DNA of 64,000 bases from Fusarium oxysporum f. sp. lycopersici 4287. Taxonomy: Eukaryota > Ascomycota > Sordariomycetes > Hypocreales > Nectriaceae. Below, one piece after another: positions 10,675 to 21,904 of this stretch. The notes below the pieces were generated by a model, which was given only the letters and a program-made list of their open reading frames with translations, searched no databases and was not told the DNA's origin. The position numbers and the translations under genes are program-made. Each line of letters opens with the position of its first letter. Within the stretch, counting starts at the first letter, position 1. The stretch lies in assembly GCF_000149955.1 (NCBI RefSeq), contig NC_030989.1, positions 2,923,839-2,987,838 on the forward strand, read 5' to 3'.

Positions 10675-12775
10675 ATGCAACTCAACAGCACCGAAAACTC
10701 GGAATTTAAGCCGATATGCCAAATCATCACTCCAGTGGGGATGCTAGGCTACGGCTTCGACGAAGCCCTCACGCACTACGAACTCTCCCGCCTCGTACCA
10801 ACCGGCATCCCAACAGCTATCATCTTAGATTCGGGCTCGACAGATAGTGGGCCGCAGAAACTGGCTCTGGGGTCTATGTCATGTCCGAGGTCGGCTTATG
10901 CGAAGGATCTTGCCAAGTTACTTCGGCTTGTTCATACGTTTCGCGTCCCGTTGATATTTGGGTCTGCTGGTGGTGATGGGACGGATGAGCACGTTAAGAT
11001 CATGGGGGAGATTATTGAGGAGATTGCAGCGGAAGAGGAGAATAAGTAAGTCATGGTAGCAAGGCCGATGCTATCTTACTGATACTTTACAGGGACTATG
11101 CTTTCAATACGATATCGCTATTCTCTAATATCAACAAGGCAACGATCCTCGAACGCCTCAAACAAGGCCGTCTAACCGGCTGCGGCCACTGCGTCCCACC
11201 TGCAACAGAATACGAGATCAACGAGTCCCTCCGTGTCGTTTCTCAGATGGGCTACGAGCCCTTCTTTGATGCCATGAACGCCAATCCCGACTTCAACATC
11301 ATAATCGGCGGGCGAGCCTACGATCCATCTCCATACGTCGCATTTTGCGTTTATCAACTCACACGCCAATCAAACCATCTCAGCACAGAAGAACTTCACT
11401 CTAGGCTTGGTGGGTTCTATCACATGGGTAAGATCCTGGAATGTGGAGGACAGTGTTCATTCCCGAAATCTCATGGTGCTGTTGCGACTGTTTATGAGAA
11501 CGGTTTATTTGATGTTCGACCGACGGATCCTGAGTCCATGTGTACGCCTTTGTCTGTTGCTGCTCATACGCTGTATGAGAATACGAGACCGGATGTTCTA
11601 CGAGGCCCAGGAGGGTCACTTCATCTTGACAACTCAAAGTATGAGCAGCTGTCTGACGGAAGGTCTGTGAGGGTGAGTGGCAGTGTTTATCTCTCGTCAG
11701 AAGCAGATGGCAAGCCTTATCAGCTCAAGCTGGAAGCTGCACGTATTGTTGGTTATCGCTCTATGTTCATGGGCAGTATCACAGACCGTAAAAAACCCCT
11801 GTCTCCAACGTATGAAATCATTCTAACATTAATAGATATCCTCGTTTCCCAGATTGACAAACTATTGGCCCGCGTCAAGGTCTACGTTGACCAACAACAT
11901 CCCGAGATCGCCGGTCAGTGGAACCTTGACTTCCATGTCTACGGCAAAGACCAGTACACACATGCCGGACCAGGTCAACTCTTCATCGTTGCTGAAGCAC
12001 TCGCGCCGACACAGCAGTTGGCTAACAGCATTGCCTCCAAGGCTCGAGTTGGAATGATTGTAAGTCCCCCTATGTACCATCAGGCTAAGCTAATGCGTGA
12101 TAGCATGCACCATATCCAGGGCAGAAAGCGACTGCAGGCAACTTTGGCTTCGGCCTTGGTGGCCTTATGGAGATTGAACTTGGTCCTTGTGCTGAGTTCT
12201 CTCTGTACCATCTCATGGACCTTGTGCCGGGCGAAGAGAGGTTGGCTCTGGGTGGTGATGGGTCTGTACTCGAAGGCTCGTTGCTGAGAGGCACGGTCTC
12301 TCGAATTGGCAAAGGGGTCATAAATGGCACCAACGGGCACATTACTGTGCCTGAGGTCGATAGCAAGCCTCCTCAGCGGGCGAGCGCAAGTCCCCAGCGT
12401 TCGCCTAGTCCTCCAAATCAAGCTATCCAGAAATCTGAGACACTATCAGACTTGTGCCGCATTGTCCGATCCAAGAACGCTGGTCCATACGAGATCACGA
12501 TAGATGCCATGTTCGCGTCCAAAGAAGCTTATGAAGCTGTCAAATCCTCCGATCTCCTGTCAGCCAGCAATGTTGCGAAAGCCATCGGCATCTCAGAGGA
12601 AGATATCATCTGGATTGGCTTCTTCGATCCTGCTATCTCTTTCAAGGTAACCATCCCCAGAGTCCGATCGGGGAAGAAGAAATCTGCCGGCGGGTTCATG
12701 GAAAACGACATCCATGGGTCGCAGGAACACATGGGCCTTGCAAGCCTGAAGCTCCCTGAAGGATTCAACTTCTAG
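10675..12775 (+). CDS. AtuA-like (DUF1446) protein fused to a C-terminal DUF4387 domain
   Basis: Four exons: 10675-11045, 11093-11787, 11836-12059, 12104-12775, giving 653 residues. The N-terminal three quarters match the acyclic-terpene-utilisation AtuA/DUF1446 family: GYGFDEALTHYELSRL, LDSGSTDSGPQKLALG, IIGGRAYDPSPYVAF, GKILECGGQCS, and GPYPGQ-like APYPGQKATAGNFGFG. A Ser/Pro-rich linker leads to DUF4387 (LSDLCRIVRSKNAGPYEITI, EEDIIWIGFFDPAISFK). In bacteria the two domains are usually separate, adjacent genes; here they are one chain. The biochemical activity is not firmly known; AtuA is linked to citronellol/geraniol degradation in Pseudomonas, so a catabolic role is inferred. The 48-bp intron 11788-11835 does not change the frame and could be retained. 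The stop lies 5 bp from the end of the convergent regulator gene. Confidence 0.88.
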
Positions 12776-12780
12776 GTCCA

Positions 12781-14754
12781 TTACCAGGTATTTGGATAAT
12801 CACCCTCCAGTGATGTCGGGTCAAACTGGAGCAAGCTCGTATACGGATCACTCCAAAAGTTCTTCAAAAACTCTGGATTCCCATCCACCTGACTCATCAT
12901 ATCCTCATGATCCTGCACCGTCTCTGTCGTTGTCTCCTCAACCGTTCCCCCATCATCTTCCTCCACCTCAACAGGCTTGCCTCGTATCTTCCCCGCCGTG
13001 TTAACAGCATCAAACATCAAGGACACGCCCATCCTATGATTAAGCACCAACTTTGTCTTCTCCTCCTCTGTGGAACTCTCGCGTCCCAGTGCTTCGAACA
13101 CACTTGCAATGCGACTGAACTCATCTTTCGGATCAATCGTACATGCTCTACACAGCGTTTGTGTCATAGCGACATGGTTTGCGACTATTTGTCGCTCTTC
13201 GGGTCCGTCGGAACTTTGGCGGATGAAGAATTTGAGGAGGAAGATTGTTGAGAAACCCAAACATCGGTGGCGGTCTTTCGGTTGGCATTTCTCGCGTCGG
13301 GTGAGGGTTGTGTTTTCGGGGTTGGTACGGATAGCTCGTGTTCCGATTTCGACTATTCGAAGAGCTATGTCGCGTGCTGTTCGGAGAAGGATCTGGCGGA
13401 AGGATGAATTTACCGGGGATTTTGTGATTACAAGTGTGTATATGTGTATTTTGGCGTCTAGGATTGCGTATTCAACTATGCTCTTCGTTTCTTCATCTGG
13501 TAGTATCTCATTCTTTATCGCATCAAGTTCAGTGTCAAACAAGCGGAGGAATGATGAACTTGTGCCGTCTGCCAGCTCATGGTTGAGTAGCGCTGTGAAT
13601 TTTGCGACAACTAGTTGGATGCGTACTTCAATCGCAAAGGCTGGCGGTACGGTTTGTCGTTTCAGAAATGCATGAATGGCAGCAAAGTCCAGCTCCGATT
13701 CGATAGGACAAGGAAGGCCCAGATGTAAGCTCAGTCTGTTTCCGTTAGTAAACACTACCAGGTTCTCATCTTCCTTGAGGTATCTCACGATGTTGACACA
13801 TTGAAACATGACAGCCAAGTGTTGATTCTTGACCGAATGCTCCCCGATGTGACCCCAATAACACGAAGAGATGGAATAGTTTGCTGACGATCGAGACTCA
13901 GATACCGAGCAGCTTGGATAGCAACACCGCAGTAAAGCCAGCTGGGCTCTTTCCATTGTTTGTCTGTAGGCAATGGCCAGTTGCAGAGAAGCAACAAAGC
14001 TTGGACCTTGTACAGTGGTAGTGGCGCGTCAGTTACAGTCTCCTGTACCAATCTCTCATATGGCGCCCGAAGCAACTGGAATAAGGCGATGTTATCTGCC
14101 TCAGGTAAACGACAGAGCACAATTGTGACAATTGTCCAGAAGAGAAAGGGCTGGTTCTCATAGGCTGCTTGGGCGGAGAGGGATGCGACCACCGGAAGTC
14201 GAGGACGCATGTACTCGGCAAAACTGAAATCTATGAGCAAATGCAGAGGGGGCAGAGAGGGGCCTTACACCATGAAGGCCTCTGTCGCAGTAGAAGAGTC
14301 GACGACTACCCCAGCCAAGCTCACAGTAAACGATGTAAGCTCAAATTCATCTACACCGTCATCCTGGGACGCCGGTGATCTGCTCTCGGATGTAAAGCTC
14401 GATCCAGTCACCAATTGATCCCCCGTACGATGAGTCTGGTTGCGTAGTTCTTGAAGCTCCTTACTCATGGCCTCCAAACGCCTACGTCGTCATTATATCA
14501 GTGATAATTCCGGATCAAGCAGTCTTGTTACGTACTTTCTCGCTGGCGTCCTCTTAAAAGTGGCGTCCACCGTGCAAAACAAATGTCTTGCATTGCACCG
14601 AGAGCATGGATCAGGGAACTTCTCCTTGGAATCACATCGTAACTTGCTAATCAGCTCTCCTCTATCCCACATTGAATATAGAAGCTCATACCTTTGCCTG
14701 CTTACACTCCGTACACGCCTTTACGGGCCTTGAGGCTAAATGGTTCTGCGGCAT
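12781..14754 (-). CDS. Zn2Cys6 (Gal4-type) transcription factor
   Basis: Five exons: 14754-14692, 14642-14536, 14481-14269, 14223-13789, 13735-12781, giving 590 residues. The zinc cluster spans exons 1-2: ACTECKQAK joined to LRCDSKEKFPDPCSRCNARHLFC, that is C-x2-C-x6-C-x8-C-x2-C-x6-C. A basic linker (KRTPARKRLE) and a short coiled-coil-like stretch (MSKELQELRNQ) follow. The middle contains the fungal transcription-factor domain (FAEYMRPRLPVV, AIQAARYLSLDR, NTWLSCFNVSTS-LSLHLGLPCPI), and the C-terminus is acidic, as in activation regions. It is convergent with the AtuA-type gene, so the obvious guess is that it controls that gene and the MFS transporter. Confidence 0.88.
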
Positions 14755-15291
14755 TAAATAAATATGTTAATAATTAGATGTTTGTTGGTTACACAAACAT
14801 GCGGGCGCTGGGAACTTTAAGGAAATTGCCGACGTTGCTCTAGCTGTTAGACGGGCCGTTCGTGCTACAAGCTTATCGATAGCGTTGTAAGCCCCGGACT
14901 GTCAGTTACTGAAGCGGGAAAGGCCTGGCGGCTTCTGGATTTAGCCGGGAATGATCCAACATGGGGCAGGGACAGTCATTCCTTACTGGTGATTGGCAGA
15001 TTCTGAGATCTATTTTTAGGTCGTAGGGTAAGTTGATATCGCGAGAGCTTTACAAAGAGTCTCGAGGTACGTAACAATAATTCTAGTGCTTTTAATGCCT
15101 CAATAGCTTCTTAAGTAATATTAACTAGCTTTATTCTTTATGTCAATAAGAAAAATCAGCATTTTAGTATCTGGCTCCTAACGCTGCATGGTACGTTATC
15201 ATTCTGAAATGTGACTTGCTTATTGTTACCCTTCTCGAGTAACTAAACCAGTGACAAATAAAAAAATGACGAGATATCAACTCAGAAATAT
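14755..15291. other. Intergenic, partly AT-rich
   Basis: Promoter of the Zn2Cys6 gene and the 3' flank of the NmrA-like gene. From about 15060 to 15160 the sequence becomes AT-rich, with TTAAGTAATATTAACTAG-like stretches typical of mutated repeat debris; no coding signal. Confidence 0.4.
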
Positions 15292-16197
15292 CTAAATGAA
15301 ATTTCTCTTGTTCTCCTCTAACCACGCTCTGAAATCTTGCATGTTAGGGTTATAACCACGGCACTCATGTACATCCCCGCCATAACCTTCATCAGCGAAC
15401 CACTTGAACATATCACCAACAGACCCCTTCAACACAAACTTGACCGCACTCGCAACCGGACAAGGCGCCAGAGCCATCTTCTGGCCGGAGACTTCACAAT
15501 AGATAGCATCCGCCTCACGTTGTGTGAGCTCATCGCCCACAAGCGTCAACGCTGCATTCTTGTACATCTCCGGCCAGAGCAGACTCTGAGCCGCAAACCA
15601 GCCAATGTCTTTAGTCGACACCATCTGTAGCTTTTTACTTCCCATCTGCTCCCACATACGTGCGAAGCCCTTTCCGTGGATATCAGTCGTGATGTTTTCG
15701 AAGAAGGTTACCGGCCGAAGAATAGTGTATGTCATCTGCTGCACGCTTTCGCGCGCCTGCTGTTCAAGATGTTTCTCAATAGCGTGTTTCGCGGCAAAGT
15801 TCTTGACGTAGGTTGGATTGTTGGGGGATCGCTCAGGTCCACCACGGTCTCCTGAAGAGTAGACAAAGTGCTGGACACCATGCTGTACGGCGGCATTGAT
15901 GACAGCTTTGCCTTGCTGTTCTTCTGCGTCCGAATTGATCTGGACGCTGTAGACGCCCCATACTGGGCCAGCTTTGACGAAAATTGCACCGACATTTTCC
16001 AAATCACCTTCAACAACAGATATCTTGGGATTGGCAGCAAGAGCCTGAGCTTTGCGGCTGGTCGGGTCGCGTGTGACTGCAATGATATGAAAGGAAGAAG
16101 AAGGCGAGTTTGAGAGGATGTTATCAATGACAGCACCGCCTTGCTTGCCGGTGGCGCCAAAGATCAACATGGTCTTTTGTGTATTGAATGCCGACAT
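15292..16197 (-). CDS. NmrA-like NAD(P)-binding protein
   Basis: Intronless, 301 residues. The N-terminus MLIFGATGKQGGAVI is the Rossmann GxxGxxG form typical of the NmrA/HSCARG family. Further marks are IIAVTRDPTSRKAQAL, VYSVQI, HFVYSSGDRGG (YSS in place of the catalytic YxxxK of active SDRs) and the family's LRPVTFFENI. NmrA-like proteins act as redox or NAD(P) sensors or isoflavone-reductase-like enzymes; in Aspergillus NmrA represses the GATA factor AreA, but most paralogs have unknown roles. Cytosolic. Its neighbour is the multicopper oxidase on the same strand, over 600 bp upstream, so they are not obviously linked. Confidence 0.88.
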   Translation of the reverse strand: MSAFNTQKTMLIFGATGKQGGAVIDNILSNSPSSSFHIIAVTRDPTSRKAQALAANPKISVVEGDLENVGAIFVKAGPVWGVYSVQINSDAEEQQGKAVINAAVQHGVQHFVYSSGDRGGPERSPNNPTYVKNFAAKHAIEKHLEQQARESVQQMTYTILRPVTFFENITTDIHGKGFARMWEQMGSKKLQMVSTKDIGWFAAQSLLWPEMYKNAALTLVGDELTQREADAIYCEVSGQKMALAPCPVASAVKFVLKGSVGDMFKWFADEGYGGDVHECRGYNPNMQDFRAWLEENKRNFI

Positions 16198-16828
16198 CTT
16201 GCTTCTTTGCTTAGGATAAAGGTTGAATGTTGAAATATTGTAGGTAAGAGTTTGAGAAGAATTTATTTACTGTTTAGATGAAAATGATTTTCAAGTTTGC
16301 GGAAATGTTTGCATTAATATAGTGCAACTATTCGCATTTTCTTGCGCGAAGACGGCGTCCGGGTTGACATTTTTACATACATGAACTGAGACGGAGCAAC
16401 TAAATCATCGTGAAACTCATAGCTGAAAGATCGCCGTGCGAGTGCGAAAAGATAGAGGCCCTTTCAGGCGGAGCAACGCTTAGCTTGAAGCGTACTAGCA
16501 CATTTCAGGTTAGACTTGCGCTTCGATTTCCTCTTTCGAGCTAGCAAGCGAATGCGAGCCGGTCAGTTTATTCGTCCATTTATCGTGACGCTACTATGGT
16601 ATGTTTTATTCTCCTTCTCAACTACCGGCTTCAAAGACTTTCCTCACAAGACTATGATAAGATGGAATAATGAACGCTCTTGATCAAGTCCAATTTTTCA
16701 TGCTAAGAGCGATAAGACTTAAGGCACGTATGAATCTCTTATTACACATTTCTACTCTAAAAAGTTGAGTCTAGCTCTATCATGTCAACTAGTGACAAGA
16801 ATCACAATCCGGTTCTCCAGTATGTTGC
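16198..16828. other. Intergenic
   Basis: Promoter of the NmrA-like gene and 3' region of the multicopper oxidase gene. No gene or RNA recognised. Confidence 0.4.
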
Positions 16829-18732
16829 CTAGTTATCACTACTATAATAGTGATTGACAACCGGAGGCTTTGCACCAATACCATACGCACTACCTCCATA
16901 ATCGAGATAACCCTGCGAGTATGGAAGAGCGGGGAACTTGCCCTTGATCTCCTGTGCATCGCCAAACACCCAAACCGTCGCCATACCCATGACCTGATGC
17001 TGAAGAATATGGCAGTGCATCATCCAAGCTCCAATGTTCTCCTCAGTAATCTTGATTCTCCATGCTCTCCAACCAGCTGTATGATGAGGTACGCCCTTGA
17101 CGGCATATCGATACAGATTAGTCGAGTCTCGAAGAACAGGAGTGAAGTTCTTGAAGTGCTTCTCGTTTTCGTGAGCGTCGTAAGTGCCATTGCCTGCACC
17201 TAGATCATAGACATGGTAGCCGTGGACATGCATCGGATGAAAGTCCCAGCCTCCTGTTGGGCCGTTGTTGTTCTGCCACACAATATCCAAAACTTCGCCG
17301 ACTTTAGCTGGGAAGGCTTTTGTATTGGGATCAAAACCGCCGTGCTCTAAAGCGAGCGTGTAGTTGGGTGTTTGGCCGGTTTCGTAGACCTGGATGAGAT
17401 ATGGGACTTGGTTGTGATCTGCTTGGACACTTTCCTTCCATGGGAGACCATTTTGGCTGGACAAATTGATCAGTAAAATATAGAGAGAAACGCAAGGGGG
17501 AACTTACGCCCAGGCGACTGTGCCGTTCAATGTTCCATTCTCATATTGTCCAGTGGTCAAGATCTGATTGATCTGAATAGTCACCGTCCTGGTAACCTCG
17601 CTCAAACGAGGGAATGCCTTGTTGTTATACTCCGAAAGCCCTTCAAGCTTGTACTCAAGGTAGTCGTAAGTCTTGTTTGGCAAGACAACAGGTGACGAGG
17701 GTGGCAGAGTCCTTGGTAGCTTTGGTCCCTTAGGACATCTATACCTAAGAATAGCGTAACCGCTGATCTGTTGAGGTCGATCACGACTCTCATACCGGAC
17801 CCAAAACTGCGAATCTTCTCCATGGCAAACATCCTTCGCAGACTTAGTCTTTAAGAGGTAGCTGAAGCGCTGACCGGATGAAACTTGGACGTGGTCCACC
17901 TTGGCTGGCTTGGTGTATGAACCATCAGCCTCAATGACAGTCAGCTTGTCGTGCCCGTCAATTCCAAGCTTGATCATCGACAAAGCAGTCGCGCCGATGA
18001 ATCGCATTCGATACGTTTTGCCAGGATCAACTTCAATGACATGAGGTGTGCAGCTAATGTCAGAAGCAGTATCGAAACTCTGATTTCCAGAATTGCCGTT
18101 TATCGTAATTGCTTGAGGTTCACCAGACCACTTGAACGGATCTCCGAGAAGACCCGCCTCAATTGTCTCGTCTGCCGCAGCGTAGTTATCAGCGACGATG
18201 AGCGCGAGGTCCCCGTCGTACTTGTATTGAGGTTTATCGGCATCCTTAACGATGAGGACTCCATGCGCTGTCAAGCTCTGGAGTCCAACGTGCGAATGAT
18301 AAAAATACGTTCCCGCATCTCCGCGCTGAGGTCGTACTTCATAATCGAAGAAGTGATTCGCGGGAACGGGCCATTGGCTGACGAGAGGTGTACCGTCGGA
18401 AAATGGTGCGGCTCGTTGGCTTATTCCATGCCAGTGCTGTCTCTGTCAGCTGACGCTTCATCAATTGGTATAAGCGGACTTACAACAGTGATGTTCTGGT
18501 CTGGCACGCGATTGTAGACACGGATCCAGGCTGTTTGTTCTTCTTTGAGGTAAAGCGTAGGTCCCGGAAAAGTCCCGTTAAAAACGACCGACTGACGGGA
18601 TTTGCAATTGACTTTGATGTCCTCTAGCGTAGCTTCAAGCACATAATCCGGCGTAAAGGTCTGATCGTGCACCTTGCATTTGGCCGCCGCCAAAGCCAAC
18701 AATGGCAACACAGCCAGAAGATTGAACATCAT
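16829..18732 (-). CDS. Secreted multicopper oxidase (laccase / ascorbate-oxidase-like)
   Basis: Three exons: 18732-18484, 18436-17508, 17456-16829, giving 601 residues. A signal peptide (FNLLAVLPLLALAAA) is followed by cupredoxin domain 1 with FNGTFPGPTL and HWHG, created by the first splice at residues 84-87. HSHVGLQ follows, and the C-terminus carries HPMHVHG (about 466-472) and HCHILQH. All four copper-binding clusters are therefore present, and the protein should oxidise phenols, metals or ascorbate-like substrates while reducing oxygen to water. There is no C-terminal membrane anchor, which argues against a Fet3-type ferroxidase. Possible roles include pigment polymerisation and phenolic detoxification. 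Confidence 0.92.
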
Positions 18733-19339
18733 TTTGCAAACCTTGCCTCAAATCATAAGAACGAGATTCAAGGTAAAGTTCAATTGCTATATACTTCAGG
18801 ATGATGCGGCACGTCGCATTGGGGGCCAGGCAATCCAGGCCCTCCGAGGTGCATTGTCACCCAACAAGCTTTCAGCCCGGATGACACGGCGTGAGCACTA
18901 AAGTATCACCTGAAGAAAGGGGCCTAGCGACTTTCCAGAGTGAGCGTGGCACGGTACACAATGACGTCTGTGATAATGTCAACAAGCGGTGCGATTTGGT
19001 AATAAGCAAGAAAATACGAATAACGAAGGAAGAAGCTAACGAGGCAGTAAGCAGAGACGCCTTGGTAATTGGTCATGAATTCAAGATCGTCGGTGTTCTC
19101 ACCGTTCTTTAGGCGCTGAGTCTGACCATTTTGGGTCAGTGCATGGCTTAGCCGGATTAACGTATTGTGCTTGGGGGCGTAAGGTTTTATCTAGGCGCTA
19201 TCTAAGCATCTGCCGTGTTTGAAACAAATTGGCGTATGGAGAGAACTTCGTTAGCAGCTGGGATGGCCCCGCTTGCGTTAATTACAGCCCCATTGATCTG
19301 CATGACAGTTATTTCGGGGCTTCGGAAACAGCAAAGTTT
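18733..19339. other. Intergenic
   Basis: Upstream of the multicopper oxidase. A few 70-80 codon frames exist but none has recognisable composition or motifs. Confidence 0.4.
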
Positions 19340-19520
19340 AAATGGGAACTGTTACGCGGACTGCGATGGATCAGATGATGAACGTACCGTGTGGAGTGCG
19401 ATGGCTTCAATGAGATTCTGGGGGTATGTCGAGGTCGCGCGATGGCTTTGAATGTGCCTCAGACTTCGCAACTTCACCGTGCAGCAATGGTTCCCACTTG
19501 CCAGCATGTCTAGGGATACA
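19340..19520 (+). repeat. Diverged duplicate segment, copy A
   Basis: Resembles 26515-26715: both begin with GGGAACTGTTACG, share the string GATGAACGT shortly after a GGATCAGA, and near the end share CTTGCCAGCAT. Identity is patchy with small indels. Read on the + strand, copy A gives NCYADCDGSDDERTVWSAM, which may be the end of an old coding exon. The two copies look like remnants of one protein-coding gene or repeat. Confidence 0.5.
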
Positions 19521-19768
19521 CTGGAAATCCAGGTTTTCGAGGGAGAGAAGACCTGCTTGGGGGTCATTACTTCACAGCTATGTCCTATCACAAGCTTGGT
19601 CAACTTTACTTGAAGGGGCAGTCATGTCAGGAAGTAAGCGATGCATTTGAGAAAGCCCACAGTATTCTAGAGATCCCGTTGGCTGGGGCCAGGGCAGAAC
19701 TGGCGAGGACACTTTGGTACTGGGGCAATGAAAAGGAAGGCATGAGATATCTGAGGCTCATAAACTGA
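19521..19768 (+). pseudogene. Fragment of a TPR-like helical repeat protein
   Basis: An open stretch ends at TGA 19766-19768 and contains FTAMSYHKLGQLYLKGQ, then VSDAFEKAHSILE, then AELARTLWYWGNEKEGMRYL. This is the A/B helix spacing of tetratricopeptide-like repeats. A TAG lies just upstream in the same frame, no start codon or upstream exon is evident, and it abuts the duplicated segment, so it is probably a gene remnant. It could be the 3' exon of a gene I failed to assemble. Confidence 0.35.
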
Positions 19769-19995
19769 AGTAGAAGACATTGGAGCCGAGCTACTGAGCC
19801 CTTGGGAGGTTAAGAAATGGGTTGATGAAGAGCTTGACAATCTTGTTGTGTACTAAAATAGATAAAAGAAAGGAAATAGCTGCCGGCGAAGCCAATTGGT
19901 GAAGGGGGAATGGAACTACGTAGGCTTTCTGAAAAGCTGCCCGTCTTCCTGTGTATCATCAATCCTTCAATAAATATCAACAACTTCTTCATTTT

Positions 19996-21519
19996 CTAGG
20001 ACGAACTGAATTTTGTAAAACCAGTATAGTCTATACCACTGGCCTCGCTCGATGATGCGATCAAAGCTCTCGTTGAATACGAAGGTGTGCTGTTGATACT
20101 AACGAACACCATATTTCTCGTCGTCTCGGTTCTGAGTGACATGATGAGATCGCAGTGGTTTTCAAACAAGATACTGACGCAGAATTGATAAGGCTTATGC
20201 CAAAAACATCCCTGATACTTCTTCAAATCACCAGGAGGTTCGCTGGGCTGTCTTTCGCTATCCAACATTATCTGTACACGTTCCATGGCGGATCGCCCTT
20301 ATAAAGCTACAGCAGTAAAGAACTGGCCGAATGGCCTGTCAATTCTGCCAGAAAGGAATGCTTAAGTCAGGATCTGAGCAGTCCAGTCCATAGCATCGCA
20401 GTGGCCGAAAGAACTGCCGATGACAATAATTCCAGTATCCAACTTTGGTACCAGGTATACCGTGGAAGAGCAGCCAGTATTATTGCCGGCGTGATGAAGT
20501 AAAAAAGGTCAGTTGACCAAGCCTCCAATTGTAGGATATGTGTCTAATATTCCCGAGTTGCTGGTGATCTCACTGACTTGGTTCGGGAGCTGAGTGCTCC
20601 CCCAGCCCATACCGTAGGACTGCTCGCGAAGAGCCTTGGAGGCCTTGAGAGGAATAGAAGCGTCAAAGATAGTACGAAATTCTTCAACATTAATGCTGAG
20701 CTCCTCAATCCTGGTCGATGTAACAATTGCTCGTAGAAGAGAACCATAAAACACAAGGAGATCCCGCATACAACTTCGAATGCCGCCTGCGGAAAACGCA
20801 ACGGTATCGCTTGAGATACGAGGACTGGGAACCCCGCGTAGCTTCAAATCGTGGTAGGCAAGATAAGCTACTGAGATGTTCCCATCCATCCTTGAAGGTT
20901 GCTCTGTAAATGTCCAAGTCATATTCAAAGGCTCGAGGATACGATTGGCGAGAAATTCACCATAGCTTATGCCTGAGATTTTCTCAATGATACATCCCAC
21001 CGCATGATAACCAAAGTTGTTGTAAATGAAGTCTTGACGTGGTGGGCGGCTTATATCGAGTGACGCAAGTAAGGTGGTGCCTTGGGTTTTGGACAGGAGC
21101 AGCTTATTATTTGGTCCAACGAAGAGTGCATCCGACCAAAAAAGGCCGATCCGATGGCTAAGCAGGTCCCGAATGGTAGAATTACCAACGTTGGTGTAAC
21201 AAAGGTCGTCGAGAAAAGTATCAGCACGGTCATCCCAGTGAACCTCCCCATCCGTAACCAGACAAGTAATGGCTAGTACTGTAAACCCTTTACACATAAA
21301 ACCAATGTTAAAAATAGTATCGGCATCTGATCGAAGTCCTTGGTCCACATCACGGAAATCGAGAGCCTTCCCATTTCGGTCAAATACCCCAATCTCAAGC
21401 CCTGGAGTGCCAGAAACAAAGCAAGCTTGTTAAATATCTGCCTCGGCGAGATGGAAGATATCTTCCCAGGTTGATGTACAGCCTGATAAATTGACCTTGT
21501 ACGCGTTGCGAGTGGCCAT
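19996..21519 (-). pseudogene. Serine beta-lactamase-family (class C-like) hydrolase pseudogene with four in-frame stops
   Basis: One reading frame from ATG 21519 to TAA 19998-19996 (507 codons) is open except for four stops: TAA 21432-21430, TGA 20511-20509, TAA 20364-20362 and TAA 20301-20299. No frameshift is needed. Family marks follow in order: the region of the SxxK motif (IFNIG-F-MCK, with Phe at codon 74 where the catalytic Ser should be), WDDRADTFL, RDLLSHRIGL, YNNFGYHAVG (the Y-x-N motif), and LHHAGNNTG (H-x-G) after the second stop. A C-terminal domain (LKKYQGCFWH) follows. Intact relatives are esterases or lactone/peptide hydrolases. A Ser-to-Phe TCT-to-TTT change and CAA-to-TAA stops fit C-to-T mutation. 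Confidence 0.8.
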
Positions 21520-21904
21520 GGGACAACAGTCGACAGAGGAAAATGGAGACGACGATGGGCGAGCGGGGAACGTGAACGGGAAGAAGCAGTAAGATATTTG
21601 GTCAGAAGCTAGGTGGAGCCTCCAACCATTGCTTATTTGTGCCTTAGAACCGTTGCACAGAAATGCTGAGTTCGCGACATAATATCTAATTCAGCTACAA
21701 GGACCTGAGCACTAATTTTGGCTCCGAGGTTTTTTTCTTTTCTTTTTGCTGTACCATTGTGACATGGCTGTAAGAAAGGAAGAAAAAAAGATACGCAAGT
21801 GTTCGCTCTATAGACATCTCCCAACCCACCTCTTCATGATGCCTCATGCCCGCCGACTTGGAGAGTCCTTGTTGAGGTTCAATCAATGGCAGCCTGCATT
21901 ATGC
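21520..21904. other. Intergenic between two minus-strand loci
   Basis: Former promoter of the beta-lactamase-like pseudogene and 3' region of the VWA gene. No gene recognised. Confidence 0.4.

Noticed and set aside
11401..12421. Antisense frames of 78-113 codons opposite the AtuA-type gene
   Set aside because: They are shadows of a GC-biased real coding strand with clear domains.
19810..19992. Minus-strand 60-codon frame after the beta-lactamase-like locus, considered as a last exon
   Set aside because: The 507-codon frame already ends at 19996 and no acceptor joins the two convincingly.
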